Positions 1 to 6,023 of a DNA stretch of 6,023 nt are shown in pieces (the stretch's first letter is position 1; the number at the start of each line of letters is the position of its first letter). Made by a program: the position numbers and the translations under genes. The stretch spans positions 1 through 6,023 of the forward strand of contig SLSG01000140.1 in assembly GCA_007130545.1 (NCBI GenBank). The letters are read 5' to 3'. The notes beneath the pieces were generated by a model. The model worked only from the letters and a program-made list of their open reading frames with translations. It was not told the origin of the DNA and did not search any database. This stretch comes from Bacteroidales bacterium (GTDB taxonomy: Bacteria > Bacteroidota > Bacteroidia > Bacteroidales > UBA7960).

Positions 1-695
1 AAATGGATTCCTGGCAGAAGCTGATCCGGGTGCTGACCCACGAGATCATGAACTCCATCACGCCCATTGTGTCGCTTTCATCGACGGTGAAGGACCTGCT
101 GATTGACGAGGAAAACACCCTTCTGAGGGAGGACATAGACAGGGATGATGTGGAAAGCGCACAGAGTGCCCTGAATACGATTGAGCGGCGCAGCCAGGGA
201 CTGCTGAACTTTGTGCAGATATACCGCAACCTGACACGGATCCCCAAACCGAACTTCCGCTATTTCCCGATACAGGAGTTGTTTGACCGGGTCGAGAACC
301 TGCTGATGCCCAAGATACAGGACCGGAACATCGACTGTACCTGCAAGGTGGTGCCGCCCGGACTGATGCTTACGGCCGACCCCGATCTGATCGAACAGGT
401 GTTGATCAACCTGGTGATAAACTCCATCCATGCGGTACAGGATGTGAAGAAACCAAAGATTCGCATTGTGGCCACCCTGTCAGCAAATAACCGTATCTCC
501 GTTTCGGTGGCCGACAATGGCTATGGCATAAAGCCCGACAACATCGAGAAGATCTTTGTGCCTTTCTTTACGTCCAAGAAGGAGGGATCCGGAATCGGAC
601 TCAGTCTCTCACGCGAGATCATGCGTCTGCACAAGGGGAGCATCGCCGTGCGGTCCAAACCGGAGGTGGAGACAAGTTTCACACTGCATTTCTGA
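1..695 (+). CDS. Sensor histidine kinase, NtrB/NtrY-like, C-terminal part (5' end outside window)
   Basis: This is the catalytic core of a two-component sensor kinase, which autophosphorylates a histidine and passes the phosphate to a response regulator. About 230 residues are visible. Counting from the ATG at base 3, the phospho-acceptor is His13 in the H-box LTHEIMNSITPI, followed by a dimerisation helix pair. The ATP-binding domain has an N-box (EQVLINLVINSIHA, residues 131-144), G1 (DNGYGI, 171-176), an F-box (FVPFF, 185-189) and G2 (GSGIGL, 195-200), so it is complete. The Met at base 3 is almost certainly internal: it sits only 12 residues before the catalytic His, and the sensor and linker regions must lie upstream. 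No membrane segment is visible in this part. Kinases with this H-box usually pair with NtrC-type, sigma-54-dependent regulators (family knowledge). That fits the sigma-54 promoter found just downstream. The signal sensed and the partner gene cannot be seen. Confidence 0.93.
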   Translation, partial: MDSWQKLIRVLTHEIMNSITPIVSLSSTVKDLLIDEENTLLREDIDRDDVESAQSALNTIERRSQGLLNFVQIYRNLTRIPKPNFRYFPIQELFDRVENLLMPKIQDRNIDCTCKVVPPGLMLTADPDLIEQVLINLVINSIHAVQDVKKPKIRIVATLSANNRISVSVADNGYGIKPDNIEKIFVPFFTSKKEGSGIGLSLSREIMRLHKGSIAVRSKPEVETSFTLHF

Positions 696-700
696 CCGCG

Positions 701-733
701 AAGTGTCCGCCAGCGAACGCTGCCTGTTCACTT
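701..733. promoter_or_regulatory. Dyad-symmetric site: candidate activator-binding site, or weak terminator of the kinase gene
   Basis: A perfect core palindrome CAGCGAACGCTG (711-722) is nested in outer arms AAGTG (701-705) and CACTT (729-733), starting five bases after the kinase stop codon. Its centre lies about 117 bases upstream of the transcription start predicted from the sigma-54 promoter, which is a usual distance for an enhancer bound by an NtrC-type activator. The alternative is an imperfect intrinsic terminator for the kinase, because the outer arm runs into TTTT (732-735). The stem is interrupted and the T-run is short, so a terminator would be weak. The symmetry is seen directly; the function is inferred. 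Confidence 0.4.
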
Positions 734-747
734 TTAAACACCCTTCC

Positions 748-760
748 CGGCACCGTGCCG
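748..760. promoter_or_regulatory. Perfect palindrome, candidate upstream activator site for the tolC promoter
   Basis: CGGCAC-C-GTGCCG is a perfect 6+1+6 palindrome centred about 80 bases upstream of the predicted sigma-54 transcription start. A one-base loop cannot form a normal RNA hairpin and no T-run follows, so a protein-binding operator is more likely than a terminator. Its sequence differs from the other palindrome at 711-722, so the two may not bind the same protein. Confidence 0.35.
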
Positions 761-807
761 ATCCGACAATTAGCATAAACACCCTACTTACAGCAGGTTA
801 TCCCTGA

Positions 808-823
808 TGGCACATTTTTGGCT
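808..823 (+). promoter_or_regulatory. Sigma-54 (RpoN) promoter of tolC
   Basis: TGGCACATTTTTGGCT matches the -24/-12 pattern TGGCAC-N5-TTGCW. The -24 block TGGCAC is perfect. The invariant GG (809-810) and GC (821-822) are separated by exactly ten bases, as required. The -12 block TGGCT differs from TTGCW at one position. Placing the C at 822 at -12 puts the transcription start near base 834, giving a leader of about 27 bases before the ATG at 861. The site lies in a non-coding gap between a kinase of the NtrB/NtrY class and the efflux gene, which raises the chance that it is real. Transcription would need an AAA+ activator, presumably the unseen partner of the kinase. Confidence 0.72.
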
Positions 824-835
824 GGTCATGATGTA

Positions 836-858
836 AAATTTGACCCCAAATTTGATCC
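836..858 (+). repeat. Short tandem direct repeat in the tolC leader
   Basis: AAATTTGACCC (836-846) and AAATTTGATCC (848-858) match at 10 of 11 positions and lie one helical turn apart (12 bases). They fill nearly the whole predicted 5' leader and end two bases before the tolC ATG. They could be a binding site for a repressor or translational regulator, or chance. Each copy loosely resembles the Bacteroidota -7 element (TAnnTTTG) with one mismatch, but no properly spaced -33 TTG goes with either. Confidence 0.4.
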
Positions 859-860
859 AG

Positions 861-2282
861 ATGTATACCTTTCGCATATTCCTCATTGTGGCCGCCGGTT
901 TGATGCTTCCTGTTTTGTCGACTGGCCAGTCGGTCTGGACTTTGGAACGCTGCTTTGACCACGCACTTAGTAACAACCTGCATATCAAACAGCAAGAGTT
1001 TGCCGAAGAGCGTACCCGCAATGACCTGCGCCAAAGTTATGCCAATCTTTTTCCCAACCTGAATGCCATTTCCCAGCAGGGGTATAATTACGGGCGCACC
1101 ATCGACCCATTCACCAATGAGTTTGCCACTGAAAGCGTCGCTTTCCAGCGTGTGTACGGATCCAGTAACGTTACCCTTTTTGCCGGCTTTCAGAATATCA
1201 ATAATATTCGCCTGCACCTGGCTCAGAATACGGCATTCCGCTACGACACCGAAAGGATGCAGAACGACATCATTCTCTCCATTGCCTCGGCTTACCTGCA
1301 AATTCTTTATTTCAAGGACATGGTGGAGGTAACCCGCCAGCAGCTTGACGTAATGGAGCAGCAGGTGGAACGAACCCGCATCATGATGCAGGGTGGAACG
1401 GTTGCACGAGGAGCCATGCTGGAGATAGAGGCCCAGGCCGCACAGGAGCGCCTGAACCTGTTGAACATGGAAAACAACCTGAACCTGGCTTACCTGGAGC
1501 TGATCCATATGTTGGACCTGGATCCGGGCGAACCATTTACGATAGAGCGTCCCGACCTGGCGGTTGGGGAGGAATACCTGTTCCAGGATCCGGCCGTTGT
1601 GCTTGAGAAAGCCCTGGGGTTTGAGCCTTCGGTAATGGCTGCAGGTCAGCGCATCCGGATGGCCGAAAGCGGACTGGCCATGGCGCGCGGGGAACAGAGT
1701 CCGCGCATCAGCTTCGGCGCATCTTACGGTACGGGTTATTCGGGCGCTGCCAGGAGGCAGATCGGGCAGGAAAGTACAGGACAGTTTACAGAAATTGGAC
1801 GCACGGCATCCAATGAGGCGGTGGTCAGGGAACTGACCATGCCCATTTTTGAACGGATCTCCTACCGCGACCAGATCAAGGAAAACATGAACCAGGCCAT
1901 CCAACTGGAATTGTACATTCCTATTTTTAACCGCCTGCAGGTCCGCCGCCGTATCCAGAATTCACGCGTCGACCTGGAAACGGCCCGGATAAGTTATGAG
2001 ATCACGAGGAACAACCTTACGAAAACCATTGAACAGGCCCATGCCGACGCCACCGCAGCCTACCAGCGCTACCTGGCCACCACCAAATCGCAGGAGGCCT
2101 TCCGCGAGTCGTTCAAGGATTCAGAACAACGCCTTAACCTGGGCATGATCAGCATGGTGGAATACAATGAGGCCAAGGCAAGGCTCGCACGTTCGGAAGC
2201 GGATGCGCTGCAGGCCAAATACGAATATATTTTCTCTGCCAGGATCCTGGAGTTTTACCAGGGCCGCGGATTCAATCTATAG
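861..2282 (+). CDS. TolC-family outer-membrane efflux protein
   Basis: This is the outer-membrane channel of a tripartite export system. It would trimerise to form a beta-barrel and a periplasmic alpha-tunnel that docks with an adaptor and an inner-membrane pump. From the ATG at 861 it has 473 residues, normal for the family. It opens with a Sec signal peptide (FLIVAAGLMLPVLSTG, likely cut near residue 22-23), then WTLERCFDHALSNN, the usual first helix. The two OEP repeats are visible: LFPNL with a YGRTIDPF turn (residues 77-84) in the first, and the LYIPIFN motif (351-357) followed by QVRRRIQNSRVDLE in the second. Long Gln/Glu/Ala-rich helices follow each. The frame stays open upstream to a TTG at 840, but the ATG is preferred because the signal peptide begins there and the sigma-54 start falls near 834. 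No Shine-Dalgarno sequence is seen. Partner pump genes are absent from the window; the substrate is unknown. Confidence 0.93.
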   Translation: MYTFRIFLIVAAGLMLPVLSTGQSVWTLERCFDHALSNNLHIKQQEFAEERTRNDLRQSYANLFPNLNAISQQGYNYGRTIDPFTNEFATESVAFQRVYGSSNVTLFAGFQNINNIRLHLAQNTAFRYDTERMQNDIILSIASAYLQILYFKDMVEVTRQQLDVMEQQVERTRIMMQGGTVARGAMLEIEAQAAQERLNLLNMENNLNLAYLELIHMLDLDPGEPFTIERPDLAVGEEYLFQDPAVVLEKALGFEPSVMAAGQRIRMAESGLAMARGEQSPRISFGASYGTGYSGAARRQIGQESTGQFTEIGRTASNEAVVRELTMPIFERISYRDQIKENMNQAIQLELYIPIFNRLQVRRRIQNSRVDLETARISYEITRNNLTKTIEQAHADATAAYQRYLATTKSQEAFRESFKDSEQRLNLGMISMVEYNEAKARLARSEADALQAKYEYIFSARILEFYQGRGFNL

Positions 2283-2288
2283 GATAAT

Positions 2289-2357
2289 GATCGTGGGACA
2301 GGCATGCGGTCAGCCCCTCCGCCACTCCTGACCATGCCAACAATAAGTCCCACGATC
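2289..2357 (+). repeat. Long interrupted hairpin in the tolC 3' region
   Basis: The outer arms GATCGTGGGAC (2289-2299) and GTCCCACGATC (2347-2357) are an exact 11-base inverted repeat. Inside them, GGCAT (2301-2305) pairs with ATGCC (2334-2338), and GGTCAG (2308-2313) pairs with CTGACC (2328-2333), leaving a two-base bulge, a lopsided internal loop (1 versus 8 bases) and a 14-base pyrimidine-rich apical loop. That is 22 base pairs beginning six bases after the tolC stop. It could protect the tolC mRNA 3' end, act as a first terminator (TTTTCTTTT follows at 2362-2370, five bases or so past the stem), or be a dispersed intergenic palindrome. No target-site duplication or transposase is seen. 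Confidence 0.6.
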
Positions 2358-2383
2358 GCCCATTTTCTTTTGCGTGTGTTTCA

Positions 2384-2399
2384 TGCTCCTTCGGGAGCA
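2384..2399. repeat. Six-base-pair hairpin with a cUUCGg tetraloop
   Basis: TGCTCC-TTCG-GGAGCA is a perfect hairpin. On the + strand RNA the loop is C(UUCG)G, a known exceptionally stable tetraloop. It abuts the A-tract that begins the next terminator hairpin. It may act with that terminator as a stabilising or pausing structure for the tolC transcript. On the other strand the loop is CGAA. Confidence 0.55.
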
Positions 2400-2401
2400 A
2401 A

Positions 2402-2429
2402 AAAAAGCTGCCTCTCGGGGCAGCTTTTT
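2402..2429. terminator. Bidirectional intrinsic terminator between tolC and the S9 peptidase gene
   Basis: The stem AAAAAGCTGCC (2402-2412) pairs perfectly with GGCAGCTTTTT (2419-2429) around a six-base loop. Read rightwards, the GC stem is followed by five T (2425-2429). Read leftwards, it is followed by eight T (complement of the A-run 2399-2406). It therefore suits both genes that converge here: tolC from the left and the peptidase gene from the right. The leftward T-run is longer, so it is likely the stronger terminator for the peptidase transcript. Confidence 0.88.
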
Positions 2430-2504
2430 GATTCTGGTCGTGATGCCGCGGGCATGTCAGACTGCGTGCGGGCAGCACAGGGCTAATTCGCAGGAAGCAC
2501 CAGG
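2430..2504. other. Non-coding remainder of the convergent gap
   Basis: No gene is seen here. A small palindrome ATGCC-GCG-GGCAT (2443-2455) uses the same GGCAT/ATGCC arms as the inner stem of the hairpin at 2289-2357. CGGGCAGCAC (2469-2478) recurs at 2513-2522 inside the last codons of the peptidase gene. Both could be chance in GC-rich DNA. Confidence 0.4.
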
Positions 2505-5450
2505 CTACTTCACGGGCAGCACCAGCGGACGGTTCTCCAGATGTTTCTCCATCTCCAGGTGCGGCACGCCTTCCTTATACCAGTCCGGCGCCTCGGCACC
2601 CTTCAGGTAGTGGTCGAGGAACTCCATCATGCGCATGGCATAGTCGATCTGGTTGGCCTGCTTGCGCAGTCCGTGGTTCTCGCCCTTGTACTGCAGCATC
2701 ACCACAGGTTTGCGGAGGCGGCGCAAAGTGTTGTAGTATTCCACGCCCTGGGTGAAATCCACCGCGCCGTCCTTGTCGTTGTGCATCAGCAGCAGCGGGG
2801 TGTTCACCTGTGCGGCAAAATAGACGGGGGAGTTGCGCTTGTAAGCCTCCCAGTTGTCCCAATAGCCCGAGGTAAGCCGTCCCTGGCTGCTCTCGAAAAT
2901 GGCCTGGTTGGTTCCGCCGGTGTTCCAGTAGATCAGGCTGTACATGCTGATCATATTGGTCAGCGGTGCCCCGGCCACTGAGGCCTTGAATCGATCGGTC
3001 TGGGTGATCAGGAAAGAGGTCTGGTAGCCGCCCCAGGAGTGCCCGTGAATGGCCACGTTTTCGGCATCCACAATGCCGGTCTCAATGGCCGCATCCAAAG
3101 CCGGAAGCACGCACCAGACGGCCGACATGCCCGGGTCGTTCATGGTATAGGAGATGTCGGGCATCAGCACGGCATAGCCATTGCTGGTATACATGCTGCG
3201 GTTCCATCCGCCGCCGGGGAAGCTAGGACGATTGTAGGCATTCAGTCCCTGCGTCAGCCGCTCATAGATATAGACCACTGTCGGATAGCTCTTGCCCTCC
3301 TCATAGCCGGCGGGAAGAAAGATGGCCGCCTGCAGGGTATCTCCCTTGTCGCTGACAAAGCTGATCAGGCGCGATCCGGGCGACCAGGCAAAATTGGCCT
3401 GCTCCGGATAGGTTTCGGTCAGTTTCCTGGCCACGGAAAGGTCGCGGTTGAAGGCAATGTGGTAGTCTGCCGGTTCGGTAACGGTCTGGCGGGTAAAGAT
3501 GTAGGCCTGTGCGTTTTTAGCCTTGCTTAAGCCCCCGAACAGGGCATCGTCGTGGAGCAAGACGCGGGCCCCCGGACGGCCATTGTCGATGCGGGCAAGT
3601 CCGGCACGCTTGGTGTCCTGGTCCATGAACATCATGTAGAATGGCTGGCGGAAGTCAATGCCTTTTTCATTTTCTTCCAGGGTGTATCGCATCTGGTACA
3701 CCCTGTTGTTTTCTGCCCCATCAAGGGTGAGCCGTTCGCCGCTGCGGCCATTGGCAGCCACCCGCCATACATCGTGGTTGTCACGCAGCACCACAAAGCG
3801 GGAGTCGTGGGTCCATCCCCAATAGGGCGTGGGGGGAAACTCCACGTTTACGTCAACCAGCTGGTTAATAAAGGTCGTGGGCAGGTTTTCGGTGAGGTTT
3901 ATTTTCTGGTCTGTTTCCAGGTTGTAGGCATGATAGTTGCCCTGGTCGTAGTAGGCCAGCAGATTCCCGTCGGGCGAAAGGTCCAGGCCTCCCCTGGCAG
4001 CTTGCCCTTCAAGGATCATTTTTCGCAGTCCGCTGCGGGTATCGATGACCCAGATATCCCGGAAATTCTGCCCGCTTAGTCCCGCATCCAGCTCATAGGG
4101 ACCGGTATCTATGCCGATGGCATACCGCCCCCTTGGGTAGGTCATGACCATGCGCAGGGTATCGGTGGCAAGTTGCACAAAGTGTTGTTCGCGGATATGG
4201 TACACAGACACAAAGTTGAGGTTCTTGTCCATCTGCTCCCGATTCTGCTGAACCGACTGTAAACGAGTGTCCTCCCAATGCCAGAGCACCAGGTCGGGCC
4301 GCTCTTCCTCATTTTTGGGCGGGGTTTTGTCTTCCTTTTTTTCGTCGGATGCTTCTGCATCGCCTTCACCGGCTTCTCCTTCTTCACCTGCTCCTCCCTC
4401 GTTCCCTTCTCCCTGCGTTTCGGCCTTGGCGGCCTCCTCTTTCTCCTTCTCTATGCGTGCAAGGGCCTCCTTGGTCATTTTCACGGGATGGATGCCAAAG
4501 AACAGGCTGTTCAGGTCCTCTGTGAAGGAGGGTGTCCGGTTAGGACTGACGGTCATGTTCTCCGGGAAACCGGGATGGTCGGCCGGATTGAAGACCACCT
4601 TGGAAGGGTTGCCCCGCTCAAAGCCACGGAAACCGACCACGCTGTGCAGGTCCCCGTCCCAGTCTTTGTCTTCCACCGCCTTCAGCACGGCCAACGCATC
4701 CCCTTCCTCTGTCCAGTTCAGCGATTTGTACACGGCCTTGTCGCTTTCCGGGGCGAGGATCTCGCCGCTGTCCATCGAGCGCAGCATGATGCCGTTCCCG
4801 GCCTTGCCGGTGGCGTCCACGATCCAGGCCAGCCATTTGCCGTTCTTGTTGAACGAGAATGAAGCCACGTTGCCGAAGTTGAACCGGTTTTTAAGCGCCA
4901 GGTTGTACAGCAGCATATCGGTGCCTTTGCCGGCATCGCTGCCGGATCCAGGCTTGGGCGTGGACAGGTGGATGGCCATCCATGCCGGGTTTTCTCCTGA
5001 GAAGGAAAAGGACCGGACGGATTCAAATTCGGTTTCTTCCATGTCTGAAAGCCTGACAACGCGCAGCTTGTTCTGTGGCTGGTTGTCGCGGCTGGCCTTC
5101 TTTTTTGCTTCCATCGTCGGGAACTCCGTAAATGCCAGGTAGGTGGAGTTGGCATTGAACTGAACTGCCCGGCCGGAGCCCGAGGCCTCGCCAATGTCCC
5201 ACACCTTTCTGATGGTGTCGGTGGTGTGCTGCAGGATCAGCTGGGCGTCGCCGTGGTTGGGGCTGTACCACCAGGCCAGCCATTGTCCGTTATCAGAGAG
5301 CGTGACCGACTGGGGAGCAACGTACTTCCACTCGGCCACGTCCTGCCATGTTACCGGCGGAAGGGTCTCCTGTGCCTGAAGGCTTCCTGCCGACAGGGCA
5401 ATAAGGGCCAGGACCATGGAGGTGGCCCGGGAAAAGAATTTGGTGTTCAT
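2505..5450 (-). CDS. Exported S9-family (prolyl oligopeptidase-type) serine peptidase
   Basis: This 981-residue enzyme should cleave peptides in the periplasm or outside the cell. A Sec signal peptide (MVLALIALSAGSLQA, likely cut after Ala26) is followed by a beta-propeller-like region to about residue 690, with WD/PD40-type strands such as SPDGNLLAYYD and WSPGSRLISFVSD. The alpha/beta-hydrolase domain spans roughly 700-960. The triad is complete: Ser805 in GHSWGGY, Asp894 in HNDKDGAVDF and His926 in GENHGL. In place of the usual YxGP/HGGP oxyanion loop it has VVYIYERLTQ, which I recall as typical of a Bacteroidota S9 subgroup. Residues 334-383 form a highly charged Glu/Gly/Lys linker that interrupts the propeller. 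The ATG at 5450 is chosen because the signal peptide starts there; no Shine-Dalgarno sequence is visible. It lies 69 bases downstream of a hydrolase gene on the same strand. True substrate preference (dipeptidyl, oligopeptide or acyl-aminoacyl) cannot be told. Confidence 0.93.
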   Translation of the reverse strand: MNTKFFSRATSMVLALIALSAGSLQAQETLPPVTWQDVAEWKYVAPQSVTLSDNGQWLAWWYSPNHGDAQLILQHTTDTIRKVWDIGEASGSGRAVQFNANSTYLAFTEFPTMEAKKKASRDNQPQNKLRVVRLSDMEETEFESVRSFSFSGENPAWMAIHLSTPKPGSGSDAGKGTDMLLYNLALKNRFNFGNVASFSFNKNGKWLAWIVDATGKAGNGIMLRSMDSGEILAPESDKAVYKSLNWTEEGDALAVLKAVEDKDWDGDLHSVVGFRGFERGNPSKVVFNPADHPGFPENMTVSPNRTPSFTEDLNSLFFGIHPVKMTKEALARIEKEKEEAAKAETQGEGNEGGAGEEGEAGEGDAEASDEKKEDKTPPKNEEERPDLVLWHWEDTRLQSVQQNREQMDKNLNFVSVYHIREQHFVQLATDTLRMVMTYPRGRYAIGIDTGPYELDAGLSGQNFRDIWVIDTRSGLRKMILEGQAARGGLDLSPDGNLLAYYDQGNYHAYNLETDQKINLTENLPTTFINQLVDVNVEFPPTPYWGWTHDSRFVVLRDNHDVWRVAANGRSGERLTLDGAENNRVYQMRYTLEENEKGIDFRQPFYMMFMDQDTKRAGLARIDNGRPGARVLLHDDALFGGLSKAKNAQAYIFTRQTVTEPADYHIAFNRDLSVARKLTETYPEQANFAWSPGSRLISFVSDKGDTLQAAIFLPAGYEEGKSYPTVVYIYERLTQGLNAYNRPSFPGGGWNRSMYTSNGYAVLMPDISYTMNDPGMSAVWCVLPALDAAIETGIVDAENVAIHGHSWGGYQTSFLITQTDRFKASVAGAPLTNMISMYSLIYWNTGGTNQAIFESSQGRLTSGYWDNWEAYKRNSPVYFAAQVNTPLLLMHNDKDGAVDFTQGVEYYNTLRRLRKPVVMLQYKGENHGLRKQANQIDYAMRMMEFLDHYLKGAEAPDWYKEGVPHLEMEKHLENRPLVLPVK

Positions 5451-5519
5451 AAAAATTTGGAGTTAGAAAGGAATAAAGGTTGACCGCCTTTCTATGTTGG
5501 CGGATTGATTTTATCGGCG
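5451..5519 (-). promoter_or_regulatory. Short leader before the peptidase gene with a small inverted repeat
   Basis: This 69-base AT-richer gap separates the hydrolase stop from the peptidase start. It holds CCGCC (5484-5488) and GGCGG (5499-5503), arms of a five-base-pair hairpin with a ten-base loop, 33-53 bases before the peptidase ATG. No T-run follows it in the leftward direction, so it is not a convincing terminator. There is no TTG on the minus strand here to serve as a Bacteroidota -33 element. Read-through from the hydrolase gene is therefore the simplest model. Confidence 0.35.
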
Positions 5520-6023
5520 CTAAGATAAGAAAAATATGACCGCCGCGGAAAAGTCCTCCGGGTTGTCGGCATGCAGCCAGTGGGTTCCGTTTTTGATCGT
5601 TTCGATGCGGGCATTGGGGAACAATTCCTTTATCCGTCGGATGGCTTCGTCCGGCACATAGTCTGACTTTTCCCCTTTCAGAAAGAGGACCGGTTTTTCG
5701 AACGGAACGGGGGAGCCAACCTCGCGGAAGATCTCGCCCAGGTTTTCCTGCACGACTTCCAGGTTGACCCGCCAGCCGAGGCTGGATTTGTCTTTCCAGT
5801 AAATGTTTTTGGTGAGGAACTGCCGGATGCGGCGGCTTTTTATCTGTCCGCCCAGGGCCTCATGGACCTGGCTGCGGCTGGTGAATATGGACAGGTCGAG
5901 TCCGAGCATCGTGTCGATGAGTTGTTCGTGCTGGGGGTTGTGGCCGGAGGTAGTCGGACTGATGTCTGCCACAATGAGTTTGTCTATACTTTCGGGATGG
6001 TCGAATGCAAATTGCATGGCCGC
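5520..6023 (-). CDS. Alpha/beta-fold hydrolase, YbfF/ABHD11-like, C-terminal part (5' end outside window)
   Basis: About 167 residues of a cytoplasmic esterase-like enzyme are visible. Relatives are about 255 residues, so roughly 90 are missing, including the nucleophile elbow that should end just before the window edge (the frame stays open to 6023 as Ala-Ala-Met-Gln-Phe). Counting from the Met at 6017, family marks are LIVADISP (residues 14-21), RRIRQFLTKN followed by GWRVNLE (62-87), LFLKGEKSDYV (111-121) and NGTHWLHADNPEDF (143-156), with His146 the catalytic base. Relatives have NSPY or NSQF (recalled) where this one has KSDY, so Asp119 is not a conserved triad member. Asp18 in VADISP is the likelier acid. 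The Met at 6017 is internal, not a start. No signal peptide can be judged. The natural substrate is unknown; E. coli YbfF hydrolyses acyl esters (family knowledge). The next gene on the strand is the S9 peptidase. Confidence 0.9.
   Translation of the reverse strand, partial: AAMQFAFDHPESIDKLIVADISPTTSGHNPQHEQLIDTMLGLDLSIFTSRSQVHEALGGQIKSRRIRQFLTKNIYWKDKSSLGWRVNLEVVQENLGEIFREVGSPVPFEKPVLFLKGEKSDYVPDEAIRRIKELFPNARIETIKNGTHWLHADNPEDFSAAVIFFLS

Noticed and set aside
840..860. TTG at 840 as the tolC start codon
   Set aside because: It would add seven polar residues before the signal peptide and would sit only about six bases from the predicted transcription start. The ATG at 861 fits better.
798..1904. 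A long open frame of 368 codons antisense to the tolC gene
   Set aside because: It lies wholly opposite a gene with clear TolC motifs, has no recognisable domain, and runs across the sigma-54 promoter region. Long antisense frames are expected opposite GC-biased codons.
2289..2357. A MITE or transposon remnant with 11-base terminal inverted repeats
   Set aside because: The flanks show no target-site duplication, the inner arms also pair, and there is no transposase fragment. An RNA hairpin explains it better, though a dispersed repeat cannot be excluded without the genome.
2304..2610. Small + strand open frames in the convergent gap
   Set aside because: They run through the terminator hairpins and into the antisense of the peptidase gene, with no protein-like character.
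4267..5142. A Ser-rich open frame of 291 codons on the + strand inside the peptidase gene
   Set aside because: Its Ser/Pro/Phe-rich composition is simply the complement of the Glu/Gly/Lys-coding tract of the peptidase. No family resemblance.
5484..5503. The CCGCC/GGCGG hairpin as a terminator of the hydrolase gene
   Set aside because: Only five base pairs with a ten-base loop and no following T-run on the minus strand.

Overview
The window looks like a chromosomal segment of a moderately GC-rich member of the Bacteroidota. The evidence is the family character of all four proteins (an NtrB/NtrY-like kinase with a THEIMNSITPI H-box, a TolC protein of Bacteroidota type, a large secreted S9 peptidase with a GHSWGGYQ elbow, and a YbfF/ABHD11-type hydrolase), together with the lack of recognisable Shine-Dalgarno sequences before the two visible start codons. 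Nothing in the sequence fixes the genus.

Layout. Bases 1-695 (+) are the 3' end of a sensor histidine kinase gene whose start lies left of the window. Bases 696-860 are a gap containing two palindromes and then a well-formed sigma-54 (-24/-12) promoter. Bases 861-2282 (+) encode a TolC-family outer-membrane efflux protein. Bases 2283-2504 separate convergent genes and are rich in structure: a long interrupted hairpin, a hairpin with a cUUCGg loop, and a bidirectional intrinsic terminator. Bases 2505-5450 (-) encode a 981-residue exported S9 (prolyl oligopeptidase family) serine peptidase. A 69-base gap separates it from an alpha/beta hydrolase gene at 5520-6023 (-), which is cut by the right edge.

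How the genes may work together. The kinase belongs to the class that usually signals to NtrC-type, sigma-54-activating response regulators. The next gene has a sigma-54 promoter with two candidate activator palindromes centred about 117 and 80 bases upstream of the predicted transcription start. The simplest reading is that the kinase and an unseen partner regulator switch on tolC expression. The rest of the pump (adaptor and inner-membrane parts) is not in the window, because tolC is followed directly by a terminator. The left-facing pair, hydrolase then peptidase, may be co-transcribed, since no terminator or clear promoter is visible between them. They probably act in different compartments: cytoplasmic esterase-like enzyme and exported peptidase.

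I saw no CRISPR array, tRNA, rRNA, insertion sequence or phage gene. The regulatory architecture upstream of tolC is the most interesting part; the genes themselves belong to known families.
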